Positions 1 through 9,203 of a DNA stretch of 64,000 nucleotides are shown piece by piece; the stretch's first letter is position 1, and each line of letters opens with the position of its first letter. A program made the position numbers and the translations under genes. The notes below the pieces were generated by a model. It saw only the letters and a program-made list of their open reading frames with translations. It was not told the origin of the DNA and ran no database searches. Source of the stretch: Ornatilinea apprima (GTDB taxonomy: Bacteria > Chloroflexota > Anaerolineae > Anaerolineales > Anaerolineaceae); NCBI RefSeq assembly GCF_001306115.1, contig NZ_LGCL01000024.1, forward strand, positions 186,001-250,000, read 5' to 3'.

Positions 1-13
1 TCTTCATCAGATG

Positions 14-3004
14 TTAGAAACCTTCCAGTAGAGAGAAATCGGCCACACCCGCGGCCAGCGCGGCGATGCGCTGCAGCAGGCCCAGGCGGTTGGCGCGCTC
101 GCTTTCCTTCTCAGACATGACTAGCACCTTGTCAAAGAAGGTGTTAATCGCCGGGATCATGGGCAGGAAGGCGGTGAAGAAGTCTTCCACCGACCCGGCG
201 CGGCGCGGTTTTTCTTCCGCGGCCAGCAGGGCGGCGTAGAGCTGCTTCTCTTCGTCCATGCTGAAGGCGGCCGCGTCGATGGCGAACTTCTCGGTCTTGT
301 CGCGAGTGATGCGCACGCAGCGCGCGTAGGCCGGCAGCACTTCGTTCCAATCGGCGCGCGCCACCTGTGCGCTGAGCGCCTTCACGGCGCGCATCACGCC
401 CGCCGGGTTGTGCTGCTGGGCCGCCAGCACCGCGTCGACCACGTCGTAGCGGTAATCGGACTCGATCAGGAAGCTGCGCAAGCGCCCGACAATGAATTCC
501 AGGCACTCCTTCTGGCTGGATTCTTTGACCTCCAGCGGCAGGTTCTGCGCGGCCAGTGCCAGGCCCTCGCGCAGATCAAAGTCCATGTCCCAGGCGATCA
601 GGTTCTGCACCAGTCCCAGGGCGGCGCGGCGCTGGGCAAACGGGTCTTTGGTGCCCGAAGGCGCCAGCCCGGCCGCGAACAGGCCGCTCAACGAATCCAG
701 CCGGTCGGCCAGGCCCACCACCAGGCCCGCCTTGCTGGCGGGGGTGCGGTCTCCGGCGAAACGCGGCAGATAATGTTCCAGAATGGCATCGGCTACCGCC
801 TGGCTTTCGCCGTCGCGCAGCGCGTAATGGCGGCCAATGGTGCCCTGCAGGCTGGTCATTTCCACCACCATGTGCGACATCAGGTCGGCTTTGCACAGGC
901 GCGCGGCGCGCGCCGCGACGGGCGCCGCCTCGCCGTCGATCTTCATCAAGCGCAGCAGATCACCGGTCAGCTTTTCAATGCGCTGGGTTTTATCCAGCAT
1001 CGAGCCCAGTTTGAACTGGAAGGTGAGGGTCGAAAGGCGCGGCACAAGCTGTTCCAGCGTAGTGCTCTGGTCTTCGCGGATGAAGAAAGCCGCGTCGGCA
1101 AAGCGCGCGCGGATCACCTGGGCGTTGCCATCGGCCACCACATCCAGGTGCTGGTCGCCGCCGTTTCGCACCACAATGAAGTGCGGCAACAGCTTGCCGG
1201 CCTGGTCTTTCACCGGGAAGTAACGCTGGTGTTTCTTCATCACCGAGATCAGCACCTCAGGCGGCAGCTTAAGGTGTTCAGGCTCGAACTCGCCCAGCAG
1301 CGCGGTGGGGGCTTCCACCAGTTGGTTGACCTCATCCAGCAGGGCTTCTTCAATCTCACCATCGCCGCCGGCCTGCAGCATCAGCTTGCGCACCTGCTCG
1401 AAGATCGTTGCGCGGCGTTCCTGCGCGTCGAGGATGATGCCCTGCGCCTGCATGCGCGCGAAGTAATCGGCGGCATTTTGCACGCTGAACTCGGCCGGGG
1501 AAATGAAGCGCAGCCCGCGCGTTACCCGCCCAGAACGCAGCCCGGCGTATTCAAACGGCACCACATTGGCGCCAAACAGCGCCAGCAGCCAGCGAATGGG
1601 GCGTGAGAAGCTCACCCCGCTGCTGTTCCAGCGCATGGTCTTTTCAAATTTCAGGGCGGCGATCATGCCCGGCAGGGTTTCGCTCAGCACGTCCACCGCC
1701 GCGCGCCCGGCCTGGTGCACCACCGCGGCCACATAGCGGCCGCCGTCGATCTCGCGCACTTCCAGGTCTTTCACGTCCAATCCCTTGCCGCGCGCGAAGC
1801 CGGCCGCCGCCGGGGTGGGGTTGCCCTGCGCGTCAAAAGCGCGCGCTTCGGGCGGGCCTTTCACCACCACGGTCTGGTCGGGCTGGCGCTCGGCCAGGCC
1901 TTCCACCACCACGGCCAGGCGGCGCGGGGTAGTGAGCACTTTCAGGCTGTCATAACTAAGTCGCAGGTCGGCCAGCAGTTTGGGGGCCAGCTCTTCGAGC
2001 TGCTGCTGCGCGCTGATCAAATCCGCCGCGGGAATCTCTTCGGTGCCGATCTCCAGCAGGAAGGTCTGCGGGCCGCTCTGGGGCGCGGCTTCTTCCGCGG
2101 CGGTTTCCACAACCTGCGCCTGTCCGCCGCTCAGCCAGGGGAAGCCCTGCTCGCGGCGTTTTTCCACATACGCCTCGGCCACGCGCCGCGCCAGATCGCG
2201 CATGCGCGAGAAGAGCGCCTGGCGTTCAGTCACGCCCACCGCGCCGCGCGTATCCAGAATGTTAAAAGTATGCGAGCACTTGAGCACATAATCGTGCGCG
2301 GGCAGCACCAGGCCGTTCTTCAACGCCGTTTCGGCCTCGGCCTCAAACAGATCGTACTGCTTGCGCATATTGTCCACGTCGGCGATTTCAAAGTAATAGG
2401 TCGAATGCTCCTGCTCGCCCTGCAGGTTCACGTCGCCGTAGGTGCGCTGTTCGTTCCAGCGGATGTCGCGGAAGCTGCGCACGCGCTGCAGCGCCATGCA
2501 AATGCGTTCCAGCCCGTAGGTGATCTCCACCGCGTTCGGCTCCAGCACCATGCCGCCCGCCTGCTGGAAGTAGGTGAACTGGGTAATTTCCTGCCCATCC
2601 AGCCACACTTCCCAGCCCAGGCCCCACGCGCCCAGCGCCGGAGAGGTCCAGTTATCTTCCACGAAGCGGATATCGTGCTGCAGCGGATCGATGCCGATGG
2701 CTTCCAGTGATTTGAGGTACAGCTCCTGGGGGTTGCCCGGATCGGGCTTGAGGATGACCTGGAACTGGTAATGCTGCTGCATGCGGTTGGGGTTTTCGCC
2801 GTAGCGCCCGTCGTCGGGGCGAATGGAAGGCTCCACGTAGGCCACATTCCACGGCTCGGGTCCCAGCACGCGCAAAAAGGTAGCCGGGTTCATCGTGCCA
2901 GCGCCTACCTGGGTGTAGTACGGCTGCCAGATCATGCAGCCCTGCTGCGCCCAGTAGTTCTGCAGGCTCATAATAATGCTTTGGAAATCTAGGGGTGTAT
3001 TCAT
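14..3004 (-). CDS. glyQS: Fused glycyl-tRNA synthetase (alpha+beta)
   Basis: Charges tRNA-Gly with glycine in the cytoplasm. The N-terminal ~290 residues are a complete GlyQ alpha subunit: the class II motif 2 region ([18 protein letters not shown]), the NPNR stretch and motif 3 ([11 protein letters not shown]) are all visible. A Glu/Ala/Gln-rich linker (about residues 294-313) leads into a GlyS beta subunit that opens with [11 protein letters not shown] and ends with the usual anticodon-binding tail ([10 protein letters not shown]). Most bacteria of the alpha2beta2 type encode the two chains separately; a single ~1000-residue fusion is known in Chlamydiae and some other phyla. I chose the ATG giving MNTPLDFQ because GlyQ proteins begin at this point; an ATG five codons upstream is possible. 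Family assignment is very secure. Confidence 0.97.
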   Translation of the reverse strand: MNTPLDFQSIIMSLQNYWAQQGCMIWQPYYTQVGAGTMNPATFLRVLGPEPWNVAYVEPSIRPDDGRYGENPNRMQQHYQFQVILKPDPGNPQELYLKSLEAIGIDPLQHDIRFVEDNWTSPALGAWGLGWEVWLDGQEITQFTYFQQAGGMVLEPNAVEITYGLERICMALQRVRSFRDIRWNEQRTYGDVNLQGEQEHSTYYFEIADVDNMRKQYDLFEAEAETALKNGLVLPAHDYVLKCSHTFNILDTRGAVGVTERQALFSRMRDLARRVAEAYVEKRREQGFPWLSGGQAQVVETAAEEAAPQSGPQTFLLEIGTEEIPAADLISAQQQLEELAPKLLADLRLSYDSLKVLTTPRRLAVVVEGLAERQPDQTVVVKGPPEARAFDAQGNPTPAAAGFARGKGLDVKDLEVREIDGGRYVAAVVHQAGRAAVDVLSETLPGMIAALKFEKTMRWNSSGVSFSRPIRWLLALFGANVVPFEYAGLRSGRVTRGLRFISPAEFSVQNAADYFARMQAQGIILDAQERRATIFEQVRKLMLQAGGDGEIEEALLDEVNQLVEAPTALLGEFEPEHLKLPPEVLISVMKKHQRYFPVKDQAGKLLPHFIVVRNGGDQHLDVVADGNAQVIRARFADAAFFIREDQSTTLEQLVPRLSTLTFQFKLGSMLDKTQRIEKLTGDLLRLMKIDGEAAPVAARAARLCKADLMSHMVVEMTSLQGTIGRHYALRDGESQAVADAILEHYLPRFAGDRTPASKAGLVVGLADRLDSLSGLFAAGLAPSGTKDPFAQRRAALGLVQNLIAWDMDFDLREGLALAAQNLPLEVKESSQKECLEFIVGRLRSFLIESDYRYDVVDAVLAAQQHNPAGVMRAVKALSAQVARADWNEVLPAYARCVRITRDKTEKFAIDAAAFSMDEEKQLYAALLAAEEKPRRAGSVEDFFTAFLPMIPAINTFFDKVLVMSEKESERANRLGLLQRIAALAAGVADFSLLEGF

Positions 3005-3130
3005 AACCGCTCCGTCCATAAGATGAAGAAATCTAACGAGTGCGTGATGCCAAATTATACCAATCTTTTAAGATTCACACACCCGCGCAAAAAACGGATG
3101 GGGCAAAATGGGGGACTGTCTGATTCAACT

Positions 3131-3164
3131 CCAACCGGCCGCTTTTCTCAAAGCAGCCGGTTGG
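3131..3164. other. Stable hairpin upstream of glyQS
   Basis: Inverted repeat CCAACCGGC...GCCGGTTGG (3131-3139 with 3156-3164), with a second inner stem GCTTT/AAAGC. It lies between the pirin gene end and the glyQS start, both on the minus strand. No T-run follows on either strand, so it may be a weak terminator or an RNA-stabilising stem rather than a classical intrinsic terminator. Confidence 0.45.
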
Positions 3165-3211
3165 TGGAGAAATTCATTCGTGTAGGTTTAATTTATTCTT
3201 CCAAAAACCCC

Positions 3212-3958
3212 TTAAACGGGTGTGCCTTTCAATGTTTTTTCGTCGTAGCCCCAGCCCTTGCAACTGGGAAGGTCAAGCAGCACGAAGCTGGAATCTTCTT
3301 CGGCGGCGATCTTGATCTCGCTTTCCAGGTCGATGCGCGCCTGGTCATTACTGTGCAGCGTTACCCCATTCACACACAGGCGGCCGGCAGTCAGGTACAA
3401 AAACGTCCGGCGGTGGTCGTTGCTGGCCAGCTCAATCGCGTGGTGACCGTCCAGTTCGGCGCGGTAAATGGTCGCGTTGGCATTAAAGGTAACCACATTC
3501 TCCATCCCCACCCCCGAAGCCACCGGCAGCAGGCAGTTTTTCCACTGCGCGGGCTGGAAGGTACGCTGGTCATACGAAGGAGTGAGCGCGGGCACGTCCG
3601 GGTAAATCCACACCTGATAGAAGCGCGTCGAGTGCTCGCTGAGGTTAAACTCCGAATGGGTCACGCCCACCCCGGCGCTCATGCGCTGCACATCCCCGGC
3701 GCAGATCACGTTGCGGTTGCCCATGCTGTCTTCGTGGGTGATTTCGCCGCTCAATACCAGGGTGATGATCTCCATTTCGCGGTGCGGGTGGGTGGGAAAG
3801 CCGTAGCCGGGCAACACCACATCATCGTTGAAGACGCGCAGCGGCCCAAATTGAATGTTGTTGGGATCGTAGTAATTGGAGAAAGAGAACAACCAGTAGG
3901 TTTTTAACCAGCCAAAATCTGAGAAATGCCGTTTTTCGGCAGGAATCCGTTGAATCAT
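3212..3958 (-). CDS. Pirin family protein (cupin bicupin)
   Basis: Cytoplasmic bicupin of the pirin/YhhW type; some members are quercetin 2,3-dioxygenases, others act as redox or transcription cofactors. The metal-binding cupin signature FPTHPHREMEIITLVLSGEITHED is near the N terminus, followed by GDVQRMSAGVGVTHSE, both diagnostic of pirins. The length of 248 residues is normal. The start is the ATG at 3958, preceded by a strong GGAGGATCTCTT ribosome site; an in-frame longer version would lack one. It stands alone between glyQS and the pyrophosphatase gene. The substrate cannot be read from sequence. Confidence 0.9.
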   Translation of the reverse strand: MIQRIPAEKRHFSDFGWLKTYWLFSFSNYYDPNNIQFGPLRVFNDDVVLPGYGFPTHPHREMEIITLVLSGEITHEDSMGNRNVICAGDVQRMSAGVGVTHSEFNLSEHSTRFYQVWIYPDVPALTPSYDQRTFQPAQWKNCLLPVASGVGMENVVTFNANATIYRAELDGHHAIELASNDHRRTFLYLTAGRLCVNGVTLHSNDQARIDLESEIKIAAEEDSSFVLLDLPSCKGWGYDEKTLKGTPV

Positions 3959-4150
3959 AAGAGATCCTCCTTGAACAGGCAGTCTTGTATAGTTATTTAT
4001 AGTTTCCGCGGGCGCGGCCATGGGGGGATAGGACGCGGAATTATTTCTTCCAGAAATTACAGGCGCTCTTGCCAGACATTTGTGAAGAGACCACCTGATC
4101 CGCCTTTTGTATTATAGGATAAATAAAATCCTGATTCAATGACGCTTATG

Positions 4151-4193
4151 TTAAAAAATCTCCCCTCATTTCGCGGTGAAATGAGGGGAGATT
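4151..4193 (-). terminator. Intrinsic terminator of the pyrophosphatase gene
   Basis: A 16-bp perfect stem (4157-4172 with 4178-4193) around a five-base loop, followed in minus-strand direction by TTTTTTAA. It sits 20 bases past the stop codon of ppa. Confidence 0.92.
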
Positions 4194-4211
4194 GCAAAAG
4201 CGGCGCTTTAA

Positions 4212-4820
4212 CTACCCACCAAACATGTCTTCGTAATCTTGCATGCAGGCGCTGACCGCTTTGAGAGCGTGTTCCGCGCCATAGACCTGCTCAATGGAGA
4301 CTTTAATATCTTCCCCTTTGACCAATTTGTAGGTGCTGAAGTAATGCACCAGGCGGTCGATGAGCACGTGCGGGATCTGCGAAATATCAGTTACGCCCGA
4401 CCAGAAGGTGTCGTTGTCCATCACCGCCACAATCTTGTCGTCAGCCTCGCCACGGTCTACCATCTGAATGCCGCCCACCACCCGCGCTGTCAACAGAATC
4501 TCGGCCCGCGCAATCGGCCGCTCGCTGATCACGCAAATATCCAGCGGATCGCCGTCACCTTTGGTCGAGACGGGAGACAGGGCATGCAGGCGCTCGCCGC
4601 AGTACGTGCGCGGAATAAAGCCGTACAGTGTGGGTGGTTGAGAGGAGGTGCGCTGCGGCCGGTCGATGCGCACGTAGCCGGTGGTTTTGTCAATTTCGTA
4701 CTTCACCAGGTCATAGGGAGTAATTTCAATATAGGCGTTGACCAGTTTCGGCGGTTTGGGTCCAACGTCCAGGCCGTGCCAGGGGTGCGGGCGCCAGCGG
4801 AAAAACGGTTTAGGGAACAT
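4212..4820 (-). CDS. ppa: Inorganic pyrophosphatase (family I)
   Basis: Hydrolyses pyrophosphate to phosphate in the cytoplasm and so drives biosynthetic reactions forward. The family I metal-binding signature DGDPLDICV is present, with the upstream [11 protein letters not shown] segment and the downstream [13 protein letters not shown] segment that line the active site. At 202 residues it is slightly longer than the compact bacterial enzyme, mainly in the N terminus ([14 protein letters not shown]). It is monocistronic: an extended -10 promoter lies about 75 bases upstream and a perfect intrinsic terminator follows. Confidence 0.95.
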   Translation of the reverse strand: MFPKPFFRWRPHPWHGLDVGPKPPKLVNAYIEITPYDLVKYEIDKTTGYVRIDRPQRTSSQPPTLYGFIPRTYCGERLHALSPVSTKGDGDPLDICVISERPIARAEILLTARVVGGIQMVDRGEADDKIVAVMDNDTFWSGVTDISQIPHVLIDRLVHYFSTYKLVKGEDIKVSIEQVYGAEHALKAVSACMQDYEDMFGG

Positions 4821-4893
4821 GCCATCTTCTCCTGATCAGTTTTGTGGGGATTCAAAAGGGGGTCGCTGAACCTCTATGAACATCAGCTTTTTC

Positions 4894-4902
4894 AGTATAC
4901 CA
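4894..4902 (-). promoter_or_regulatory. Extended -10 promoter for ppa
   Basis: On the minus strand TGGTATACT forms an extended -10 element (TGn + TATACT). No good -35 box is seen 17 bases upstream, which is typical for extended -10 promoters. Confidence 0.55.
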
Positions 4903-4936
4903 GATTTCGAAAAAAATCCAGTTATTTTACAACGTG

Positions 4937-5431
4937 TTAACCTGACGGGGAAAAGCGCAGCAGCATGGTGATGGAATCGCCATGCTGTTCCAGCGCTACA
5001 AACCCCAGGCGGCGGTAGAGCTTTTCGGCCGGGTTGGGGCGCTGCACACTCAGCGAAACGCCGCGCCAGCGCGTTTTGGCCAGGTCTAACAGATGCTTGA
5101 GCAGCGGCTCACCAATTCCCTGCCCGCGGAAGTCTGGCAGCAAGGCCATGCACAGTTCCGGGTAAACATCCGCCACATAACCGTAACCGCGATTCGCACC
5201 GGTCAGCGGGCGCAGCCAGGCCGCGCCCAGCGGTTGGCCGTCTTCCGCTGCCGCCACCAGACCCAAATCGCCGGGCTGCCCCCAGTTTTCCGCGTAGCGG
5301 GCAATTTCTGGCAGGCGCAGAATATCGCGCCCGGGGGCCGGCTCGCCGGGCGGCACATAAACAGCCTGATAGAGCATCTCCCACAGAAAATCCTGGTCGC
5401 CTGGTGCTGCCAGGCGGTAGATCACTCTCAT
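4937..5431 (-). CDS. GNAT family N-acetyltransferase
   Basis: Probable acetyl-CoA-dependent acyltransferase. The acetyl-CoA pyrophosphate-binding motif A is seen as LLPDFRGQGIGEPLL (RGQGIG at about residues 102-107), and the C-terminal EKLYRRLGFV is the usual GNAT motif B. The length of 164 residues is normal. Its start codon overlaps the stop codon of the upstream P-loop protein by four bases (5428-5431), so the two are translationally coupled. The substrate is unknown. Confidence 0.88.
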   Translation of the reverse strand: MRVIYRLAAPGDQDFLWEMLYQAVYVPPGEPAPGRDILRLPEIARYAENWGQPGDLGLVAAAEDGQPLGAAWLRPLTGANRGYGYVADVYPELCMALLPDFRGQGIGEPLLKHLLDLAKTRWRGVSLSVQRPNPAEKLYRRLGFVALEQHGDSITMLLRFSPSG

Positions 5432-5997
5432 CGCGTGTCCTCGGCGCGCAGGCTGAGCACCTCAAACGCCTCTTCCAGGGCGTCGTCAAAGAACTCGCCC
5501 GTGTCCACAAAGAGCATGCGTTCCGCGGAGCAGGTGTCGGCCAGCATGTGGCTCTCGCTGATATAACGGCGGATAATCGGCAGCAGCTCTTCGTTGCTCA
5601 AATCGCGCGTCCAGTCGTTGGCTCGGGCAAAAGCGCGCACCTGGCGCAGCTTAATCTCAGGCGCTTTAAGGGATGGGTAGCCAATAAACGCCACCACATA
5701 GCGGCGCGCATCCAGGCTGCGCAGGTCTTCAGGCAGCAAGTGATACCCCTCCAGCAAAAAAGGCACGCCCTCAAATTCCAGATGGCGCAGCCATTCCAGC
5801 ACAAACGGGCTCAGGCGGCGCGCCGTCTCAATCGGACTGGTGGCGGCATGGGTGATTCCCAGTCCCGGAAATACGCGGCTGAAAGCCGATACCAGGCTGT
5901 CGAGACTGAGATGGGAAAGCCCCAGGTCGCGGCACAAACGCTGCGCCAGCAGCGACTTGCCCGAGCGCGGCACCCCGCCCAGGATGATGTTCTTCAT
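5428..5997 (-). CDS. P-loop NTPase, small kinase-like protein
   Basis: A 189-residue protein with a Walker A motif GVPRSGKS at residues 8-15 immediately after a first beta strand (MKNIILG), as in adenylate kinase-like and other small-molecule kinases. The region LEWLRHLEFEGVPFLLEGYHLLPEDL resembles the acceptor-binding part of such kinases. A good ribosome site (GGAGACGCT) precedes the ATG. It forms a two-gene unit with the acetyltransferase downstream, suggesting a joint but unidentified role in modifying a small molecule. No closer assignment is possible. Confidence 0.75.
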   Translation of the reverse strand: MKNIILGGVPRSGKSLLAQRLCRDLGLSHLSLDSLVSAFSRVFPGLGITHAATSPIETARRLSPFVLEWLRHLEFEGVPFLLEGYHLLPEDLRSLDARRYVVAFIGYPSLKAPEIKLRQVRAFARANDWTRDLSNEELLPIIRRYISESHMLADTCSAERMLFVDTGEFFDDALEEAFEVLSLRAEDTR

Positions 5998-6046
5998 AGC
6001 GTCTCCTTTGGGTCAACTGCATTGATTCTATCACGCCGCGCCGCGT

Positions 6047-7066
6047 TTAAGGCTGCCAGGCCGGTGAAAAGGCACTTTGGCCGGGCTCCAGCGCCAGCAG
6101 CGGGCGGCCCGCCCCACTGGTCAGGTCTAAAATCACAATTCCCCCGCTGCCCGGCTCGCTGATAGCTATTTCCATCCCATCCGGCGACCAGGCAAACTCG
6201 GCCCCCTCTGAATAGAATCCTGCGCCAATCCGCTCGGGATGGCTGCCGTCAGCATCCATCACATACAGGCCGTAGCGGTTATACACCCCGTCGCGCTCCG
6301 ATAAAAAGGCGATCCGCTGGCCGTCGGGCGACCACTGCGGCGAGATGTTGGCCCAGGCATCGCTGGTCAGCACGCGCTCTTGCGAACCATCCGCGCGCTG
6401 AATGTGAATCTGGCTGGCGCCGTCGTTGCGCGCCGCCTGCTCGGCCAGCGACATAACCGCCAGCCACGCTCCATCCGGCGACCAGGCCGGGGTCTGGAAG
6501 AAAAAGTCGAAGGAAGGCTCGCTCAGCCTTTCCACCGCGCCGCTGGAAAGGGTCAGCGCCTCCCACCACCAGCGGCCCTGCCCGTCGGTGCAGCGGTAGG
6601 CCACCCGCTCTTCACCGCCGGGAATCCACAGCGGCATATCGTGCTGGCCCTCTGCGCTCAGCACCTCGGCCTCGCCGCCCGCCGCGCCCATCACAAAGAT
6701 GCGGCTGCCCCCCGCCCGCGCGGAAGCGAAAGCGATGCGCGTTCCATCCGGCGACCAGGCCGGGGCCAGGTCGGCGGCGGAGTCATCCGTCAGGCGGGTG
6801 AGGCCGGTTCCGTCCGGGCAGGCGGTGTAAATCTCCGACTGCGGGCTGTCGCTGTTGAAATCGGCCAGGGCAAAGGCAATGCGCTTGCAGGGCGGCGTGG
6901 TGGGCATGGCTTCCACTGTTACCGCCAGGGGCGTGGCGCTGGGCGCGGGCAGCGCGGTGGGCAACGCCTCAGGGGTGGCGGGCGGGGCGGCCGTCGCCGC
7001 CGGCTGGCAGGCAGAAAGCAGCCCCATCAAAACCATCCAGCATCGAAGATAGCGATCTCGATTCAT
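6047..7066 (-). CDS. TolB-like beta-propeller lipoprotein
   Basis: Exported lipoprotein: a short hydrophobic leader ends in the lipobox LLSACQ, followed by an Ala/Pro/Thr-rich linker up to about residue 60. The rest consists of WD40-like PD40 blades, recognisable from repeated WSPDG motifs (APAWSPDGTRIAFAS, TPAWSPDGAWLAV, SPQWSPDGQRIAFLS, EFAWSPDGMEIAIS). Such propellers usually bind proteins or ligands outside the membrane. The ribosome site AGGAGGACAGC precedes the ATG. It is an isolated gene and its binding partner is not evident. Confidence 0.88.
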   Translation of the reverse strand: MNRDRYLRCWMVLMGLLSACQPAATAAPPATPEALPTALPAPSATPLAVTVEAMPTTPPCKRIAFALADFNSDSPQSEIYTACPDGTGLTRLTDDSAADLAPAWSPDGTRIAFASARAGGSRIFVMGAAGGEAEVLSAEGQHDMPLWIPGGEERVAYRCTDGQGRWWWEALTLSSGAVERLSEPSFDFFFQTPAWSPDGAWLAVMSLAEQAARNDGASQIHIQRADGSQERVLTSDAWANISPQWSPDGQRIAFLSERDGVYNRYGLYVMDADGSHPERIGAGFYSEGAEFAWSPDGMEIAISEPGSGGIVILDLTSGAGRPLLALEPGQSAFSPAWQP

Positions 7067-7100
7067 GCTGTCCTCCTGATAAATTGGAACGCGCGTCGTT

Positions 7101-7553
7101 TTACACCGTCACCGGCCAGCCGTCTTCCAGCAGATTGTGAATTTCAATCAGCCGCCCGCGCAAGCGCCGGACGAGCACGGCACGCATCAGCGGCATAAGC
7201 AGCTTCAGCAGGCCATCCACCTCAATGATCTGGTCTTGCACCAACAGGGTGCCACCCTCGTGCGGGTTGAACGTGTAGGTCAGCCAGCCGCTCATCCCCG
7301 CCCCCCAGAACTCCTCCTGCAGGCAGCGGTACGGCTCAAAGCGCGTTACCCGCGAGAAGATCTCGCCGCGCACCAGCGGAAGCATGCGCACCACCTCACG
7401 AAAGCGCGTGCCAATGCCCACCGCTCCGGGCGTGATCTTTTCCAACTCCAACACCGGCGATCCGCGCTGCCGCGGGAAAGCGTGTTTATCCCGCAGAAAA
7501 GCAAAAACTTCTTCCGGCGTGCGCCGGATGGGTATGGTGAGATTAAAGTGCAT
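7101..7553 (-). CDS. SRPBCC (START-like) family protein
   Basis: A 150-residue cytoplasmic protein with the helix-grip pattern of polyketide cyclase/dehydrase-like SRPBCC proteins: an N-terminal strand with the family phrase IPIRRTPEEVFAFLRD, a central VTRFEPYRCLQEEFWG strand and a final long helix MPLMRAVLVRRLRGRLIEIHNLL. These proteins bind hydrophobic ligands in a deep cavity. The ligand and partner are unknown. Confidence 0.8.
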   Translation of the reverse strand: MHFNLTIPIRRTPEEVFAFLRDKHAFPRQRGSPVLELEKITPGAVGIGTRFREVVRMLPLVRGEIFSRVTRFEPYRCLQEEFWGAGMSGWLTYTFNPHEGGTLLVQDQIIEVDGLLKLLMPLMRAVLVRRLRGRLIEIHNLLEDGWPVTV

Positions 7554-7712
7554 CAGGCTTCCCCTGGCCTAATCCCGGCCCAAACAGCCCACAGCAGCAG
7601 GTGAAAACGGGGAACAAAAATGAAAAGACTGCAATGAAGGGTTTTGCCAGGCAATGCGCTTCTCACCTGCCCTGGCCAATCCGCGCCCCAAAGGGCGGCG
7701 GGGTTAAGAGCA

Positions 7713-8138
7713 TCATTCGCTCTTCAAAATATTATCCGCGTTCAACGTGAAGGCGGTTTCTACATCGCCAACCCGCACAACGTACTCTCCGGCCGGCAGG
7801 CCGTTGACCTCCAGCGCAACGCTCTCTTCAAACGGCGCCAGCTGCATGGTGCAGATCGCGTCTTTGGGGCGGCGGGTGATCACCTTCAACTCAAAGACGT
7901 TTTCGCGGCGTTCCTGCTCCACGCGCTCGATCTCGGTGCAGCCGTCTGACAGATAACCGCTCAACGCGGCATTGATCTGCACCGGAAAGGATTCGAGCGC
8001 CAGCAGATCGATCTTCTCCACGGTGGCGCCCTCGCCGTATTCCATTTCCGTCTGCTCGGATTTTGAACCCGCCAGCGGAGCGCAGGCTGCCAGCGCCAGC
8101 GCGGCCGCGATGATCATCAACATCCATTTGGGTTTCAT
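7713..8138 (-). CDS. Small putative lipoprotein
   Basis: A 141-residue protein with a signal peptide (MKPKWMLMIIAAALALAACAP) whose LAAC is a lipobox, so it is probably membrane-anchored and extracytoplasmic. The mature part (about 120 residues) is predicted mixed alpha/beta with two Cys residues; the end reads like a small beta-sandwich (VALEVNGLPAGEYVVRVGDVETAFTL). The start at 8138 is set by a strong AGAGGAG site; the upstream in-frame extension lacks one. I do not recognise a named family. Confidence 0.78.
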   Translation of the reverse strand: MKPKWMLMIIAAALALAACAPLAGSKSEQTEMEYGEGATVEKIDLLALESFPVQINAALSGYLSDGCTEIERVEQERRENVFELKVITRRPKDAICTMQLAPFEESVALEVNGLPAGEYVVRVGDVETAFTLNADNILKSE

Positions 8139-8457
8139 GATTCGCACTCCTCTTTCATTATTCACACTTTTAAGACGAACTGCAAGCCCCAGCGGTTCCG
8201 CGGCGCGAATCGGAGTCCCAGGCTCTTCTTTCTTCACCCGTCCCTGCCGCGCGGGGAAGGGTCGCGCCAACGGCGCGGGGATGGGGCTTGCATGACTTAC
8301 ACTTCAAAGCAAACAACGGCCATTCGCGTTATGGAACCCCCACCCGTCCTCCCCCGGCAAGCCAGGGGAGGTGACTTCCACTCTTTTCACCCATCCCTGC
8401 AGCGCTGCATAGACCGGGAAGGAGTTTTACGAATCGCAAACCTTGCCGATTACTCCA

Positions 8458-8524
8458 GGAATCGTCGGCTTTCGCGCGGCGATTCCGTAATCCACCAATC
8501 ATTCCCCCGCCCGAAACCCGCCGG
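8458..8524. repeat. Degenerate relic of the dispersed repeat family
   Basis: Contains a GGAATCG...CGATTCC hairpin (8458-8486) followed by CCCGCCCGAAACCCGCCGG (8506-8524). The reverse complement of that last string occurs exactly at two places in the repeat cluster at 22.2-22.7 kb. It lies in a ~430-base region without a gene between the small lipoprotein and the TetR gene; the rest of that region shows only GC-rich, partly repetitive sequence. Confidence 0.5.
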
Positions 8525-8570
8525 TTTTGGAATGCGGCGCGGCCCAGCCGCGGGGATGGGGTTAAAATGC

Positions 8571-8599
8571 TTGACAAAAATTGTACCGATCGGTACAAT
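8571..8599 (+). promoter_or_regulatory. tetR promoter with embedded 18-bp operator
   Basis: TTGACA (8571-8576), a 17-base spacer and TACAAT (8594-8599) form a near-consensus promoter. The spacer and -10 box hold a perfect 18-bp palindrome, TTGTACCGATCGGTACAA (8581-8598). A repressor bound there would block RNA polymerase, so the TetR gene should be autorepressed. The expected transcription start, about seven bases after the -10, coincides with the ATG at 8606, suggesting a leaderless mRNA. Confidence 0.85.
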
Positions 8600-8605
8600 A
8601 TCCCT

Positions 8606-9178
8606 ATGTCCAGCGAAAACCGTGACCGCATTCTCGATTGCGCCCTGCGCCTCTTTGCCGCGCGCGGCTACGCCGCCGTGGGCGTGCAGGAAATTGTGGA
8701 CGAGGCTGCCATCACCAAACCGACCCTCTACCACTACTTTGGCAGCAAGCTCGGCCTGCTGGAAGCCCTGCTGCAAACCCACCTGGCCCAACGCGACGCC
8801 CTGCTTAACCCGGTGCTGGCCTATCGCGGCGATCTGATTCACAGCCTCAATCAGATCACCCTGGCGCTCTTCCGCTTCGCGCGCGCCAATCCAACCTTCT
8901 ACCGCCTGTACCTGGCCTTATGGTTTGCCCCGCCCGCCAGCGAGGCCTTTCAGACTGCCAGCCCCTACCACCTGCGCCTGCACAGCGATTTCGAAACCCT
9001 CTTCGCCCAGGCCGCCAACGACCACGGCAACATGCGCGGGCGACAGCAGGCCTACGCCGCTTCCTTTTTGGGCCTTGTGCACACCTACATTGGCCTGGCG
9101 CTCAACGACTACGGCGAGCTGGACGACGCGCTGGCCTACCAGGTGGTGCACCAGTTCATGCACGGTATTTTCTCATAA
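8606..9178 (+). CDS. TetR family transcriptional regulator
   Basis: DNA-binding repressor of 190 residues. The N-terminal helix-turn-helix is textbook TetR: RILDCALRLFAARGYAAVGVQEIVDEAAITKPTLYHYFGSKLGLLEALL. The C-terminal ligand/dimer domain is helical with no recognisable ligand signature. The ATG at 8606 is chosen because TetR proteins start a few residues before this helix and the promoter ends just upstream; the longer in-frame version would begin inside the promoter. No Shine-Dalgarno sequence precedes the ATG, in keeping with a leaderless transcript. The same operator half-sites (TACCG/CGGTA) recur just before the downstream amylase gene, so the regulator probably controls both itself and that gene. 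Confidence 0.93.
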   Translation: MSSENRDRILDCALRLFAARGYAAVGVQEIVDEAAITKPTLYHYFGSKLGLLEALLQTHLAQRDALLNPVLAYRGDLIHSLNQITLALFRFARANPTFYRLYLALWFAPPASEAFQTASPYHLRLHSDFETLFAQAANDHGNMRGRQQAYAASFLGLVHTYIGLALNDYGELDDALAYQVVHQFMHGIFS

Positions 9179-9203
9179 GGGCATGTTTTTTTATCACAAA
9201 ATT

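Noticed and set aside
410-1606. Long open frame (398 codons) on the plus strand opposite glyQS
   Set aside because: It is antisense to a well-conserved gene, has no family motif, and its length is explained by the strong third-position GC bias. The same holds for other long antisense frames such as 9418-10326, 37980-39218 and 45807-47279.
3131-3164. Calling the hairpin upstream of glyQS an intrinsic terminator
   Set aside because: No T-run follows the stem on either strand.
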